64,000 bases of DNA from positions 434,001 to 498,000 of the forward strand of contig NZ_RXOF01000002.1 in NCBI RefSeq assembly GCF_003970915.1, written 5' to 3'. Shown piece after piece: positions 22,360-31,284 of this stretch (position 1 is the stretch's first letter; each line of letters begins with the position of its first letter). Source of the DNA: Hymenobacter gummosus. GTDB lineage: Bacteria > Bacteroidota > Bacteroidia > Cytophagales > Hymenobacteraceae. Position numbers and translations under genes: made by a program. The notes under the pieces are model-generated. The model ran no database searches and was not told where the DNA came from. It saw nothing but the letters and a program-made list of their open reading frames with translations.

Positions 22360-24933
22360 TTACAGGGGCAGCTCCACGGTGAAGGTGCTGCCTTCGCCCA
22401 GGTGACTGAGCACCGTGATGCGGCCGCCGGCATTTTCCACGATTTTCTTCACCATGTACAGCCCGATGCCCGAGCCCTCCACGTGGGTGTGCAGGCGCTG
22501 AAACATGCCGAAAATCCGCCCCTGCTGGGTGTCGTCGAAGCCCAGGCCGTTGTCTTCCACCAGCAGGCGCAGGCGGCCGGCCTCGGCGTGGCAGCTGATG
22601 CTGATCTGCGGCAGCCGCTCGGGGTGGCGGTACTTCAGGGCGTTGGAGAGCAGGTTGTAGACGATGCTGCGCAGGTTTTTGGGCGAGAACGAGATGGTGG
22701 GGCAGGCGGCCACGTCCACCGTCAGGCGGGCTTCGGCCTCGCGCAGCAGCGGCAGCAGGTCCTGGCGCACGTCTTCCACCACGGCGGCCAGCACCACGGC
22801 TTCGGTGGGCTGCGCGTACTCCTGCTGCAGTTTGCTCACGTCGGTGAGGTAGTCGATGGTGCGCTTGAAGCGGTCCACGGCGCCGTGCATGCGCTCCAGA
22901 ATGGGCTGCACCAGCTCCTGGGCCAGGGCTTCGGGCGGCAGCTGCTCGGTGAGGGCCCGCAGCAGCCCCTCGATGTTGGTGATGGGCGCCTTCAGGTCGT
23001 GGGAGGCGGTGTAGATGAAGTTGTCCAGGTCGGCGTTGGTGCGGCGCAGCTGCTGGTTGAGCGCGGCCAAATCGTCGTTGCGGATGCGCAGCTGCTCGTT
23101 GGCCTCGGCCACGTGCTGCTGAGCCAGGGTCTGCTCGGTCACGTCGGTGACTAGGGCGTACAGGCCCGCTACCTGGCCCTCGCGCCAATCGGGGATGTAG
23201 CTGGTGCGGATGTGCTTGACGAAGCCTTCCCGGTAGGGCATGCGCGACTCGAAGTCCAGGGCTTCCCCGGCCAGGCCGCGCTCCAGGTAGCCGCGCACGT
23301 TCTGGTAGGCTTGCTCGCCGATGACCTCGCGCACGGGCCGGTTCAGCAGGGCTTCCGGGGGCTTGTGAAACCAGATTTGGTAGGCCTGGTTGGCAAACTG
23401 GTAGCGCTGCTGCTGGTCGACGTAGCTGATGAGCACGGGCAGCGCGTCGGTGAGCAGGCGCAGGCGCTGGGCGGCGGCTTCGCTGGCCTGCTGGGCCCGT
23501 ACCTGCTCCGTCACTTCGAAGGCAAACACCACCACGCCGTCAATCCAGCCGTGCTCGTCGTAGCGCGCCTGCTGGATGTAGTTGAAGTAGCGCTCCTCCA
23601 GCTTTCCGGTGCGGGGGTTGACCACCGGCAGCAGCATGCTCAGCTCCTGGTGCGTCACGCCCGAGTCGTACACCCGCTGCAGGGTGTGGTGCACGGCATG
23701 GTCGCTGATTTCGGGGATGGCGTCGAGGATGGGCTGGCCCAGCAGCCGGCGGCCCGGAAACAGCTGCTCGTAAGCAGGGTTGACCAGCTCGAACACCAGC
23801 TCGTCGCCGCCCAGGATGCAGATGCCAGCCGGCGCCTGCATAAACAGGCGTTCCAGGCGGGCGCGCTGCTGCTCGGCTTCGGCGCGGGCGGCCTGCATTT
23901 CGCTGGTGCGCAGCCCCACACGCTCCTCCAGCGCCTGCGTCAGCTGCCGCAGCTCCAGCTGGGTGCTCAGCAGCTGGGCATTGTTAAGTAAGAACTCCTC
24001 GTTGGCGGCCCGCAGCTCTTCGTTGGTAGCGGCCAGCTCCTCGTTGAGCTCCTGCACCAGCTGGCGGGCCTGCACCTGCGGGGTCACGTCGTAGGCAAAG
24101 ACGAAGATGCCGTCGATGCGGCCGGAAAGGCTACGGCGGGCCTGGTAGATGAAGTTGTAGTAGCGCTTGTCCAGCTCGCCCGGGGCCCGCCGGCCCTCGT
24201 TCTGGTGGTCGAGCTGCACCAGCATTTCGTTGGCGTAGAAGGTTTCGCCGGTCTGGTACACGCGGTCGAGCAGGCCGAAGATGGGCTGGCCGTGCAGCTC
24301 GGGCATGGCCTGGGCAATGGGCAGGCCCAGCAGGTGCCGCTCGCCCACCAGCGCCTGGTAGGGCGGGTTGACGAACTGAAACACGTGCTCCGGGCCCTGG
24401 AAGATGCAGATCATGGCCGGCGCCTGCTCAAACACGCTGCGTAGCTGCTGGCGCTGCAGCTCGGCCTCGGCGTGGGCTTCCCGCTCCCGGGCCTGGCTTT
24501 CGCGCAGGGCCTGCTCGGCGGCGCTGCGCTCGTGGTCGGCCGTATCGGTGAAGCTCACCACCAGCAGCTCCCCGCTGCGCTGGGCGGCCAGGTGAAAGTA
24601 GTTGTCGAGTCCGTCGCGCTGGTAGTTCACGTCGAGGCGGCGGGGCTGGCCGCCGGCCCGGAAGGCCTCGCAGTAAAAGCCGAACACGCCCTCGGCCGCG
24701 GCGTGGGGGTACAAGGTCAGAAACGAGGCGGCCGGGCGCTCCGGCAGGTTGAGCATACGCTGGGCCGCTGGGTTCAGGTGCTCGTAGGTCAGGTCAATAA
24801 TATCCGCCTCGGCGCCGGCCGCATAGCGGGGGCGAAACAGGATAACGCCGGTAAGCGAGACGTTCAGCAGCGTGCGCAGCAGCTCGTCGGGCGGGGCAGC
24901 CGCAAAGGTCGGCGAGGCAGGAAAGTCGGGCAT
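22360..24933 (-). CDS. Multi-PAS sensor histidine kinase
   Basis: The 857-residue protein has no transmembrane segment, so it is a cytoplasmic sensor. Four PAS domains can be followed: about 20-130; about 165-295 (FEQAPAMICIFQGPEHVFQF); about 365-485 (FMQAPAGICILGGDELVFEL, clearly a duplicate of the second); and about 495-615 (DALPVLISYVDQQQRYQFAN). A coiled coil leads to the phosphoacceptor H in ASHDLKAPITNIEGL (about residue 644), then N box LLSNALKYRHPE, G1 DNGLGFDD and G2 GSGIGLYMVKKIVE. No receiver domain or neighbouring response regulator is visible, so its output partner is elsewhere. Confidence 0.92.
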   Translation of the reverse strand: MPDFPASPTFAAAPPDELLRTLLNVSLTGVILFRPRYAAGAEADIIDLTYEHLNPAAQRMLNLPERPAASFLTLYPHAAAEGVFGFYCEAFRAGGQPRRLDVNYQRDGLDNYFHLAAQRSGELLVVSFTDTADHERSAAEQALRESQAREREAHAEAELQRQQLRSVFEQAPAMICIFQGPEHVFQFVNPPYQALVGERHLLGLPIAQAMPELHGQPIFGLLDRVYQTGETFYANEMLVQLDHQNEGRRAPGELDKRYYNFIYQARRSLSGRIDGIFVFAYDVTPQVQARQLVQELNEELAATNEELRAANEEFLLNNAQLLSTQLELRQLTQALEERVGLRTSEMQAARAEAEQQRARLERLFMQAPAGICILGGDELVFELVNPAYEQLFPGRRLLGQPILDAIPEISDHAVHHTLQRVYDSGVTHQELSMLLPVVNPRTGKLEERYFNYIQQARYDEHGWIDGVVVFAFEVTEQVRAQQASEAAAQRLRLLTDALPVLISYVDQQQRYQFANQAYQIWFHKPPEALLNRPVREVIGEQAYQNVRGYLERGLAGEALDFESRMPYREGFVKHIRTSYIPDWREGQVAGLYALVTDVTEQTLAQQHVAEANEQLRIRNDDLAALNQQLRRTNADLDNFIYTASHDLKAPITNIEGLLRALTEQLPPEALAQELVQPILERMHGAVDRFKRTIDYLTDVSKLQQEYAQPTEAVVLAAVVEDVRQDLLPLLREAEARLTVDVAACPTISFSPKNLRSIVYNLLSNALKYRHPERLPQISISCHAEAGRLRLLVEDNGLGFDDTQQGRIFGMFQRLHTHVEGSGIGLYMVKKIVENAGGRITVLSHLGEGSTFTVELPL

Positions 24934-25142
24934 GGGTACCGGATCGGGAAGCGGCTAAGGCAGGCAACGGGGCCCGCGGCATCCGCGAAAGGTAAGGCAG
25001 AAAGAGGGGAGGGGTAGATGCGCAACGCGGCAGCGGGTGTTCGGGTTGCGTTCGGCCAGGCAAAGGGCGCTTTCGCACAGCCCGGGCCGGCGTTGGGCGA
25101 AGGCGGCGGCGGCCGGTCGCCGCCGCGGGCCACCTTTGTACT

Positions 25143-25348
25143 GTCGGCCGGGCAAAGCAGCCCGCCACCGGCACCAAACACGAACATATCAGTCCGGCGC
25201 CAGTGCCCGGGCCTACGGTACCGCCGGCTGCCACGCGTTGGCTCCGCAGCATCCTGGGTGGAATGGTTGGGGTCTGCTGCCTCCTAAGTCCAACGGGCAA
25301 CCGGCAAATAGCCCTCCGCGTCGACCCCGACGGGAGGGCTTTTTTTTT
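25143..25348 (+). ncRNA. Candidate structured non-coding RNA of about 200 nt
   Basis: This segment runs from just after a near-consensus -7 box to a strong terminator with nine Ts. Its middle can form a long irregular hairpin (25223-25305). The outer stem pairs GCCGGCTGCC and CGTTGG with CCAACG and GGCAACCGGC. An asymmetric internal loop is followed by an inner stem GCAGCA/TGCTGC (25246-25251, 25275-25280). A long stem with a central bubble recalls 6S RNA, but I cannot prove that identity, and signature motifs of SRP RNA, RNase P RNA and tmRNA are absent. It has no host gene on the plus strand. Confidence 0.4.
25310..25348 (+). terminator. Strong T-run terminator with no upstream protein gene
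   Basis: AGCCCTCC (25310-25317) pairs with GGAGGGCT (25333-25340), followed by T to 25348. It implies a plus-strand transcript in the gap. Confidence 0.8.
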
Positions 25349-25408
25349 GAGGCATCCGACCAAAGGTGGAAGCGGCGGCCGTGGCCGGGAAGCAGCGGCC
25401 GCCCAGCA

Positions 25409-25441
25409 AAAAGCCCGGTACCAAGCAGGTACCGGGCTTTT
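25409..25441 (-). terminator. Terminator of the cyclophilin gene
   Basis: A perfect 14-bp stem AAAAGCCCGGTACC / GGTACCGGGCTTTT with loop AAGCA, 21 bp after the stop at 25463. Confidence 0.9.
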
Positions 25442-25462
25442 GTGTATCAGAGGCGAGCCGGC

Positions 25463-25927
25463 TTAGGCCTGCTCCTCCTTCACCACGATTTTCTCGATGG
25501 TGTCGTTGGCGCGAATCTGGTCGATGACGTCGAGGCCCTCCACCACTTTGCCGAACACGGTGTGGTTGCGGTCGAGGTGGGCGGTGTTGTCGCGCGAGTG
25601 GCAGATGAAGAACTGCGAACCGCCGGTGTTGCGGCCAGCGTGGGCCATCGACAGCACGCCGCGGTCGTGGTACTGGTTGCCGCCGTTCAGCTCGCAGGGA
25701 ATCTTGTAGCCGGGGCCGCCGGTGCCGGGCGCGCCCTTGGCGCCTTCGCGGGTGTTGGGGCAGCCGCCCTGGATGACGAAGTTCGGAATGACGCGGTGAA
25801 ACTTCAGCCCGTCGTAGAAGCCCTGCTGGGCCAGGTCGGTGAAGTTCTTGACGGTGCCGGGGGCATCCTGCTCGTAGAACTCAACTTTCATCACGCCTTT
25901 GCTGGTGTGGATTTCGGCAGTTTTCAT
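25463..25927 (-). CDS. Cyclophilin-type peptidyl-prolyl isomerase
   Basis: The 154-residue protein is a single cyclophilin domain with no signal peptide, hence cytoplasmic. Hallmarks are FYDGLKFHRVIPNFVIQGG (active-site Arg and Phe), GPGYKIPCE, GVLSMAHAGRNTGGSQFFIC (Gln and Phe of the catalytic pocket) and HLDRNHTVFGKVVEGLDVID. It catalyses cis-trans isomerisation of Xaa-Pro bonds. The monocistronic unit has its own -7 box (25986-25993) and terminator. Confidence 0.95.
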   Translation of the reverse strand: MKTAEIHTSKGVMKVEFYEQDAPGTVKNFTDLAQQGFYDGLKFHRVIPNFVIQGGCPNTREGAKGAPGTGGPGYKIPCELNGGNQYHDRGVLSMAHAGRNTGGSQFFICHSRDNTAHLDRNHTVFGKVVEGLDVIDQIRANDTIEKIVVKEEQA

Positions 25928-25985
25928 GGAATACGTGCGTGTGGGGAAACGTGAAGCGGCCCCGGCCCGGTGGCCGGCGCGGCTG

Positions 25986-25993
25986 CAAAAGTA
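25986..25993 (-). promoter_or_regulatory. -7 promoter box of the cyclophilin gene
   Basis: TACTTTTG on the minus strand, 58 bp before the ATG, matches TAnnTTTG. Confidence 0.55.
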
Positions 25994-26114
25994 GCTTTTT
26001 ACGGCCGGCCGTAAATCCGGGGTACCGACGAGCTTCGTAAGGTGCTGCAGCCCGGCGGCCGAAGCCCGGTTGCACCACCATCAATTCCTTTCCAAACCTC
26101 CCGTTTCCTCTCCG

Positions 26115-26738
26115 ATGAAAAAGACCCTGACTCCCTCGGCGCTGGCCCTGCTGGCCGTAGCCGCTACGCTCAGCCTCGGCAGCTGCGGCGACAACAAGCC
26201 CGCCGAAACCACCGAAACGACCACTACGACGGAAGCCGTGACGGAAGCGCCGATGGATACTACGGCCGCTGCCCCGGCCGCTGGTGCCGGCGTGATGGTG
26301 GGCGGCGCCATGATGACGCCCGACAAGGACATCGTCGACAACGCCGCCAACTCCAAGGACCACACCACCGTGGTGGCCGCCGTGAAGGCCGCCGGCCTGG
26401 TGGAGACGCTGAAGGGCACCGGCCCGTTCACCGTGTTTGCTCCCACCAACACCGCCTTCGAGGCCCTGCCCGCCGGCACCGTCGAAGGCCTGCTGAAGCC
26501 CGAGAGCAAAGCCAAGCTCACCAAGGTGCTGACCTACCACGTGGTGCCCGGCGCCCTGAAAGCCGCTGACCTCAAAGACGGGCAGGAGCTGACCACCGTG
26601 GAAGGCGAAAAGCTGAAAGTAACCGTGAAGGACGGCACCGTTATGGTCGGCGGCGCCACCGTCACCATCCCCGACGTGGTGTCGAGCAACGGCGTCACCC
26701 ACGTTATCGACAAGGTGCTGCTGCCGGCCCAGCTGTAA
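26115..26738 (+). CDS. Fasciclin (FAS1) domain lipoprotein
   Basis: The 207-residue product starts [20 protein letters not shown], with the lipobox LGSC. A Thr/Glu-rich linker of about 50 residues follows, then one FAS1 domain: H1 motif [20 protein letters not shown], the YHVVPG segment (YH motif) and the C-terminal [17 protein letters not shown]1 domains mediate adhesion; bacterial forms are surface or periplasmic. A related lipoprotein gene follows after 147 bp, so this is a tandem pair. Each gene has its own control signals: a terminator after this one and a promoter box before the next. Confidence 0.93.
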   Translation: MKKTLTPSALALLAVAATLSLGSCGDNKPAETTETTTTTEAVTEAPMDTTAAAPAAGAGVMVGGAMMTPDKDIVDNAANSKDHTTVVAAVKAAGLVETLKGTGPFTVFAPTNTAFEALPAGTVEGLLKPESKAKLTKVLTYHVVPGALKAADLKDGQELTTVEGEKLKVTVKDGTVMVGGATVTIPDVVSSNGVTHVIDKVLLPAQL

Positions 26739-26765
26739 GCAGCCCCGCTGGTCTGAAAAACAACG

Positions 26766-26796
26766 GCCCGGTCTGCCTCCGCAGGCCGGGCTTTTT
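26766..26796 (+). terminator. Terminator between the two fasciclin genes
   Basis: GCCCGG (26766-26771) and CCGGGC (26786-26791), with TGC/GCA in the upper stem, are followed by five Ts. Confidence 0.75.
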
Positions 26797-26804
26797 CGTG
26801 CCAT

Positions 26805-26812
26805 TACCTTTG
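26805..26812 (+). promoter_or_regulatory. -7 promoter box of the second fasciclin gene
   Basis: TACCTTTG matches TAnnTTTG exactly, 74 bp before the ATG at 26886 and just after the preceding terminator. Confidence 0.6.
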
Positions 26813-26885
26813 CCCACGGCGGGCTAGCCCAACCTTGCCGGCCGCCGTTGCGTCTGCTAGCTTTACGCCCCAACCTGAACTATTT

Positions 26886-27500
26886 ATGCGTACCCGCTTC
26901 CTGCCTTGGCTGGCGCTGCTGCCCCTGCTGGCCGCCTGCAATTCCCAGCCCGAAACCACCAACCCCGACGCCACCGAAGCCGCCGTGGCCGACTCCGTCG
27001 CCTACGACCCCGAAGCCAGCACCGACTCGGCCCGCATGGGCAAGGCGGGCGGCGTGGAAGTGGGTGGCTCGGCCCTCACCCCCGATAAAACCCTGGCCCA
27101 GAACCTGGCCGCCTCGCCCGACCTAAGCCAGCTGCTGCAGGCCGCCAAGCAAACCGAGGTGGCCGAAAAGCTGGGCGGCGAGGGGCCCTATACCATCTTC
27201 GCGCCCTCCAATGCGGCTTTCGGCGGGCTGCCCCACGGCGCCATGGCTGGCCTGCTCAAGCCCGAAAGCAAGCAGAACCTCACCGGCCTCATTGGCTACC
27301 ACATCCTGCCCAGCCGCCTGCTGGCCCTGGACCTGCGCGACGGGCAGGAGCTAACCACCCTGGAGGGCCAGAAGCTTAAAATCGGCGTGCAGGGCGAAAC
27401 AATTACCGTCAACGGCGCCAAAGTGACGACCAAGGACGTGGTGTCGAAGAACGGCGTCATCCACGTTATCGACAAAGTGCTGCTGCCGCCCAACGAGTAA
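26886..27500 (+). CDS. Fasciclin (FAS1) domain lipoprotein, second copy
   Basis: The 204-residue lipoprotein (MRTRFLPWLALLPLLAAC) has an acidic linker and one FAS1 domain. GPYTIFAPSNAAFGGLPHGA, IGYHILPSRLLALDL and [15 protein letters not shown] parallel the upstream gene closely. The N-terminal linkers have diverged, which suggests an older duplication. A motif VGGSALTPDKTLAQNLAASP also parallels [20 protein letters not shown] in the first copy, just ahead of the domain. It probably works on the cell surface or in the periplasm. Confidence 0.93.
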   Translation: MRTRFLPWLALLPLLAACNSQPETTNPDATEAAVADSVAYDPEASTDSARMGKAGGVEVGGSALTPDKTLAQNLAASPDLSQLLQAAKQTEVAEKLGGEGPYTIFAPSNAAFGGLPHGAMAGLLKPESKQNLTGLIGYHILPSRLLALDLRDGQELTTLEGQKLKIGVQGETITVNGAKVTTKDVVSKNGVIHVIDKVLLPPNE

Positions 27501-27535
27501 GCCTGGAGAAGTAGAAGCAGAATAAAGATAAAGAA

Positions 27536-27795
27536 CGTCATCCTGAGCAGAGCGAACCGCAGGTCGACGTAGTCAAGGACCTTCCTCGCACCCCGCACCA
27601 CCGCCACGTACGAAGTGCAGGCTGATCAGCAGGAACGTCAGAAGCGCAGCCACCATGCCCGGACGATTGGGCGTTGGTGGCTGCGCTTTTTAGTTGACAT
27701 TAAGTAGCGTCAGTACGTCATTATCAGCGGCGGTGCGGGGTTGGAGGAAGGTTCTTGACTACGTCGACCTGCGGTTCGCTGCGCTCAGGATGATG
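27536..27795. repeat. MITE-like element, second copy of the CGTCATCC type
   Basis: This 260-bp element fills most of the 319-bp gap between convergent genes. Ends read CGTCATCCTGAGC and GCTCAGGATGATG (one mismatch as an inverted repeat). It shares with 13735-13945 the inner hairpin GAAGCGCAGCCACCA / TTGGTGGCTGCGCTTTT and the GCGGCGGTGCGGGG arm. An extra segment (ACCGCAGGTCGACGTAGTCA and its complement) lengthens the arms. Confidence 0.85.
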
Positions 27796-27819
27796 GGCTT
27801 TTGTAAGCCATTGCCGCTC

Positions 27820-28713
27820 CTACCGGTGCAGCCCCGCGCCCTCCGAAATGCGGCGGGCGAAGGAAGTCCAGTCCTCGTCGGCGCTGTCGTGGCGGGCTAC
27901 GGTGGCGGTGAGGTGGTCGAGGATGATGTTGGCCACGGGCATGGGCACCTGGTGGGTGCGGGCTTCGGCCAGGGTCAGCCTCAGGTCTTTCTGCAGAATG
28001 TAGGGCGCCGCGCCGGCGGGCTGGTAGTCTTCCTCCGCAATCATGCGGCCGTAGCTGCGGTAGGCCGGGCTGTTGAACAGCGTAGTGGTCAGAATTTCAA
28101 ACACCTCCAGGCGGTTCAGCCCGCTCTTTTCGGCCAGCGTAAAGGCCTCGGCCATGGCCTCGATGGCGGCGCCCAGCATGAAGTTGCCGCAGAGCTTGAG
28201 CACGTTGGCCGCGCCCGCGTCGGAGCCCAGATCGAAAGAACCCTGGCTGAAGGCGGGCAGCAGTGGCGCCAGCCGGGTCTTGCCCTCGGCCGCCCCCGAG
28301 AGGCACACCCACAGCTGCCCGTTGGCCGCCACGATGGGCTTGCCGAACACCGGCGCGGCCACCAGCCAGGTGCCCTGCTCCTGGTGCAGCTCGGCCAGCT
28401 CGCGGTTGGTAGCCGGGGCCACGGTGCTGCAGGAGGCGTGCACGGCCCCGCGCGGCATGGCTTCCAAGAAGCCCTCGTCGCCGGTGGCCACGTCGCGCAG
28501 CACCGCGTCGTCGCTGAGCATGGTGAAGACCACCTCGGCCTCGCGCACGGCGTCGGCGGGGGTGGCGGCCAGGCGGGCACCGCGGTCCTGCAGGCGCTCG
28601 GCCTTGTCGGGCGTGCGGTTGTACACGGTGAGCTGGTGGCCGGCCAGCAGCAGGTTGGTGGCCATGGCCTGGCCCATGCGGCCGAGGCCGATGAAGGCGA
28701 TAGAGTGCTTCAT
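27820..28713 (-). CDS. NAD(P)-dependent beta-hydroxyacid dehydrogenase (HIBADH/GLYR family)
   Basis: The 297-residue enzyme begins with the Rossmann fingerprint MKHSIAFIGLGRMGQAMATN and a basic NRT after beta-2, which suggests NADP preference. The family's glycine-rich region is replaced by CSTVAPATNRELAELHQEQG. The catalytic Lys lies in NVLKLCGNFMLGAAIEAMAE. The length fits the 3-hydroxyisobutyrate dehydrogenase/glyoxylate reductase family. The substrate cannot be told. It stands alone, with no valine-degradation genes nearby, so a succinic semialdehyde or glyoxylate reductase role is as likely. Confidence 0.85.
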   Translation of the reverse strand: MKHSIAFIGLGRMGQAMATNLLLAGHQLTVYNRTPDKAERLQDRGARLAATPADAVREAEVVFTMLSDDAVLRDVATGDEGFLEAMPRGAVHASCSTVAPATNRELAELHQEQGTWLVAAPVFGKPIVAANGQLWVCLSGAAEGKTRLAPLLPAFSQGSFDLGSDAGAANVLKLCGNFMLGAAIEAMAEAFTLAEKSGLNRLEVFEILTTTLFNSPAYRSYGRMIAEEDYQPAGAAPYILQKDLRLTLAEARTHQVPMPVANIILDHLTATVARHDSADEDWTSFARRISEGAGLHR

Positions 28714-28917
28714 GAAGACAGCAGAGCGTTAAGCGGAGGCGGCTCTGGTGTATTCGCAGGGGACAGGGCGCGGGTTGTGAGCCGGGCCGAATCGGTAACT
28801 GCTGGCGGCCGGCAAGGGCGGGTAGCCGCGAGCCTTGGTGGTGGCAATCAGCACCGGTGTCTGGTGCCGGCAACGATAATGGTAATGCGACTCCGAAGCC
28901 GTACCGCCCCGCGGGGC

Positions 28918-29847
28918 TTAGCGGCGGTTGTCCTCGTCGGCCAGCATGCTCAGGTAGCTGTCGTAGCGCGGCAGGGCGATTTTGCCCTTTTTCACGCCTT
29001 CCTGCACGGCGCAGCCCGGCTCCTCCACGTGGCGGCAGTTGTGGTAGCGGCACTGGCCCAGCAGGGCGCGCATTTCGGGGAAGTAGTGGGCCAGCTCGTT
29101 CTTTTTCATGTCCACCAGCCCCAGCTCCTTGATGCCGGGCGTGTCGATGAGGTAGGTGCCGGGACGCACTTCCAGCATTTCGGCGAAAGTGGTGGTATGC
29201 CGGCCCTTGTCGGAATACTCGCTGATTTCGGCCGTCTTCAGCTCCAGATCGGGCACCAGCGCGTTGATGAGCGTGCTCTTGCCCACGCCCGAGTGCCCCG
29301 ACAGCAGGGTGGTCTTGCCGTCGAGCAGGGCTTCAATGTCGGCCACGCCCTCGCCGGTGTGGGCCGAGGAGCGCAGCGTGGGGTAGCCCGTCCGCTCGTA
29401 CATGTTCTGAATCTGCCCCAGGTACTCCAGCAGCTCCTCTTCGTAGATATCGACCTTGTTGAACACCAGCGTGGCCGGAATGCTATAAGCCTCGGCTGTG
29501 ACCAGAAACCGGTCGATAAACCCAAACGACGTGGCCGGCGAGGCCAGCGTGACGATGAGCAGGGCCTGGTCGATATTGGCCGCCACGATGTGGGCGTGCT
29601 CGGCCTTGTGCACCGAGCGGCGGATGATGTAGTTGCGCCGCGGCTCGATGTGGTCGATAACACCGGTGCCCGCGTCGCCGTCGGGGTCAGCGTCGAAGCC
29701 CACCACGTCGCCCACAGCCAGCGGATTGCTCACTTTCAGCCCCTTGTGCTTGAAGCGCCCGCGCAGGCGGCAGCGGTGCAGCTGCTGGGTGGCGTGGTCG
29801 CGCACCACGTACCACGAGCCGGTAGATTTGACGACGGTTCCGGTCAT
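28918..29847 (-). CDS. rsgA: Ribosome small-subunit GTPase RsgA
   Basis: The 309-residue protein is a circularly permuted GTPase. An N-terminal OB fold is followed by G4 (NKVD) before G1 (GHSGVGKST) and G3 (DTPG). A C-terminal zinc knuckle uses the Cys/His set in CRYHNCRHVEEPGC. RsgA helps the final maturation of the 30S subunit. The start is placed at MTGTVVKSTGSWYVV; the frame upstream of it is encoded by a tandem-repeat arm and is not family sequence. The 204-bp gap downstream (28714-28917) shows no gene. Confidence 0.95.
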   Translation of the reverse strand: MTGTVVKSTGSWYVVRDHATQQLHRCRLRGRFKHKGLKVSNPLAVGDVVGFDADPDGDAGTGVIDHIEPRRNYIIRRSVHKAEHAHIVAANIDQALLIVTLASPATSFGFIDRFLVTAEAYSIPATLVFNKVDIYEEELLEYLGQIQNMYERTGYPTLRSSAHTGEGVADIEALLDGKTTLLSGHSGVGKSTLINALVPDLELKTAEISEYSDKGRHTTTFAEMLEVRPGTYLIDTPGIKELGLVDMKKNELAHYFPEMRALLGQCRYHNCRHVEEPGCAVQEGVKKGKIALPRYDSYLSMLADEDNRR

Positions 29848-29859
29848 GCTGTAGGGTAG

Positions 29860-29988
29860 GAGGGTGTGAGGGAAGGAGGGCAAGAGTTATTAGGGGCACT
29901 AAGGGCGAACTAAGAGCGAAGGGAAGAAGGCATTGACTTGTAAAAGGTCATGGCCTGACAACTCTTACCCTCCTACCCGCATACCCTC
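29860..29988. repeat. Period-8 tandem-repeat inverted pair between rsgA and waaA
   Basis: Arms 29860-29888 and 29960-29988 pair at 25 of 29 positions. The units are GAGGGTGT, GAGGGAAG and GAGGGCAA on the left and GAGGGTAT, GCGGGTAG and GAGGGTAA on the right (minus strand). The right arm encodes the last residues and stop of waaA; the left arm ends close to the rsgA start codon. Confidence 0.8.
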
Positions 29989-31221
29989 ATGAACTACCCG
30001 CAGGATGCGCCCCGTGGCGCCGGCTTCCTGCTGTACGTAGGCCCGGGCGCGCTGGCCCAGCTCCCGGCGCTGGGTGGCGTCGGTCAGCAGGGGCTGCAGG
30101 GCGGTCTGGGCTTCTTCGGGCGTAGTCACCACGAAGGCCAGGCCCTGGGCTACCAGGTCGCGGGCTTCGCGGAACTTCTCGTAGCGCGGGCCGAAGAGCA
30201 GGGGCAGGCCGAAGGCGGCGGCTTCCAGCGTGTTGTGCAGGCCCTTGCCAAAGGCCCCGCCGATGTAGCCCAGGTCGCCGGCGCGGTACAGCTCGCGCAG
30301 CAGGCCGATGTTGTCGATGAGCAGCACCCGGGCCTGGGCCACGGTGGCCGCGTCGGCCTGGGAGTAGCGCACCACCCGGCCGGGCAGCACGGCTTCCACC
30401 TGCGTCAGGTGCGCCTCGCTGATTTCGTGCGGGGCCACGATGACGCGCAGCTCGTCGGCGTGGCGCTGCACCGCGGGCGTGAGTACGTCCACGTCGGGCG
30501 GCCACACCGAGCCAGCCACCAGCACCGGGGCCGCATCGGCCGTGAAAGCGGCTACGATGGGCAGCTCCCGCGGCGGGGCGGCGGCCGTGGCCGCCACGGT
30601 GTCGAAGCGGGTGTCGCCGGCCACGGTGGTCTGGGTGATGCCGATGCGGCGCAGCAGCTGCACGGAGGCCTGGTCCTGGGTGAAGATGTGCGTCAGCTGG
30701 CCCAGCACCCGGCGGAAAAAGCCGCCCCAGGGCTTGAAGAATACCTGCTCGGCGCGGAAGATGGCCGACACGCAGATGGTGGGCACCCGCTGGCGCTTCA
30801 GCTCGGCCAGGTAGTGGTACCAGAACTCGTACTTGACGAAGATGGCCAGCTCGGGCCGCACCGTCTGCACGAAAGCGCGGGCGTTGGCGACCGTGTCGAG
30901 CGGGAGGTAAAGGATGTAGTCGGCCCCGGGCCAGTCTTTGCGCACCTCGTAGCCTGAAGGCGAGAAGAACGTCAGCACCAGCCGGTGGCCGGGATACTGC
31001 TGGCGCAGGGCTTCCAGCAGCGGGCGGCCCTGCTCAAACTCGCCCAGCGAGGCGCAGTGCAGCCAGATGCGCGGGGCCGCGTCGGCGGCCAGCTGCTGCT
31101 GCAGGCGCGGCAGCCAGCCACGGCGGCCCTCCACCCACTGCCGGGCTTTCGGCACGAAAGGCGCCACCAGGCGCAGCAGCAGGCCGTAGAGGCGCAGGGC
31201 AAGGGAATAGAGGAAAACCAA
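29965..31221 (-). CDS. waaA: 3-deoxy-D-manno-octulosonic-acid (Kdo) transferase
   Basis: The 418-residue GT30 enzyme transfers Kdo from CMP-Kdo to lipid A precursor at the inner face of the inner membrane. Family marks are the N-terminal anchor (VFLYSLALRLYGLLLRLVAP), WLHCASLGEFEQGRPLLEAL with the catalytic Glu, FFSPSGYEVRK, PELAIFVKYEFWYHYLAELK, VAGSVWPPD, IVAPHEISEAHL and IGGAFGKGLHNTLEAAAFGL. The start appears to be TTG; no ATG or GTG is available at the right place. The last residues (EGMRVGG) and stop come from a tandem-repeat arm. Confidence 0.93.
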   Translation of the reverse strand: MVFLYSLALRLYGLLLRLVAPFVPKARQWVEGRRGWLPRLQQQLAADAAPRIWLHCASLGEFEQGRPLLEALRQQYPGHRLVLTFFSPSGYEVRKDWPGADYILYLPLDTVANARAFVQTVRPELAIFVKYEFWYHYLAELKRQRVPTICVSAIFRAEQVFFKPWGGFFRRVLGQLTHIFTQDQASVQLLRRIGITQTTVAGDTRFDTVAATAAAPPRELPIVAAFTADAAPVLVAGSVWPPDVDVLTPAVQRHADELRVIVAPHEISEAHLTQVEAVLPGRVVRYSQADAATVAQARVLLIDNIGLLRELYRAGDLGYIGGAFGKGLHNTLEAAAFGLPLLFGPRYEKFREARDLVAQGLAFVVTTPEEAQTALQPLLTDATQRRELGQRARAYVQQEAGATGRILRVVHEGMRVGG

Positions 31222-31284
31222 CGGGAAAGTTTGGGCAGGTGTCGAACAATCAGGCCGCGAAATTAGCAGGTAAGCCGCGCCCGA

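Larger units (their letters stand above)
24934..25462. other. 529-bp intergenic region with candidate ncRNA
   Basis: Between two minus-strand genes lies a plus-strand promoter-like box (CACCTTTG, 25131-25138), a stretch able to fold strongly and a plus-strand T-run terminator (25310-25348). A separate minus-strand terminator (25409-25441) serves the cyclophilin gene. No convincing protein gene is present on either strand. Confidence 0.6.

Noticed and set aside
25143-25348. SRP RNA, tmRNA or RNase P RNA at the 25.2-kb transcript
   Set aside because: Neither the SRP GGAA-loop motif, a tRNA-like end, nor the RNase P conserved cores could be found.
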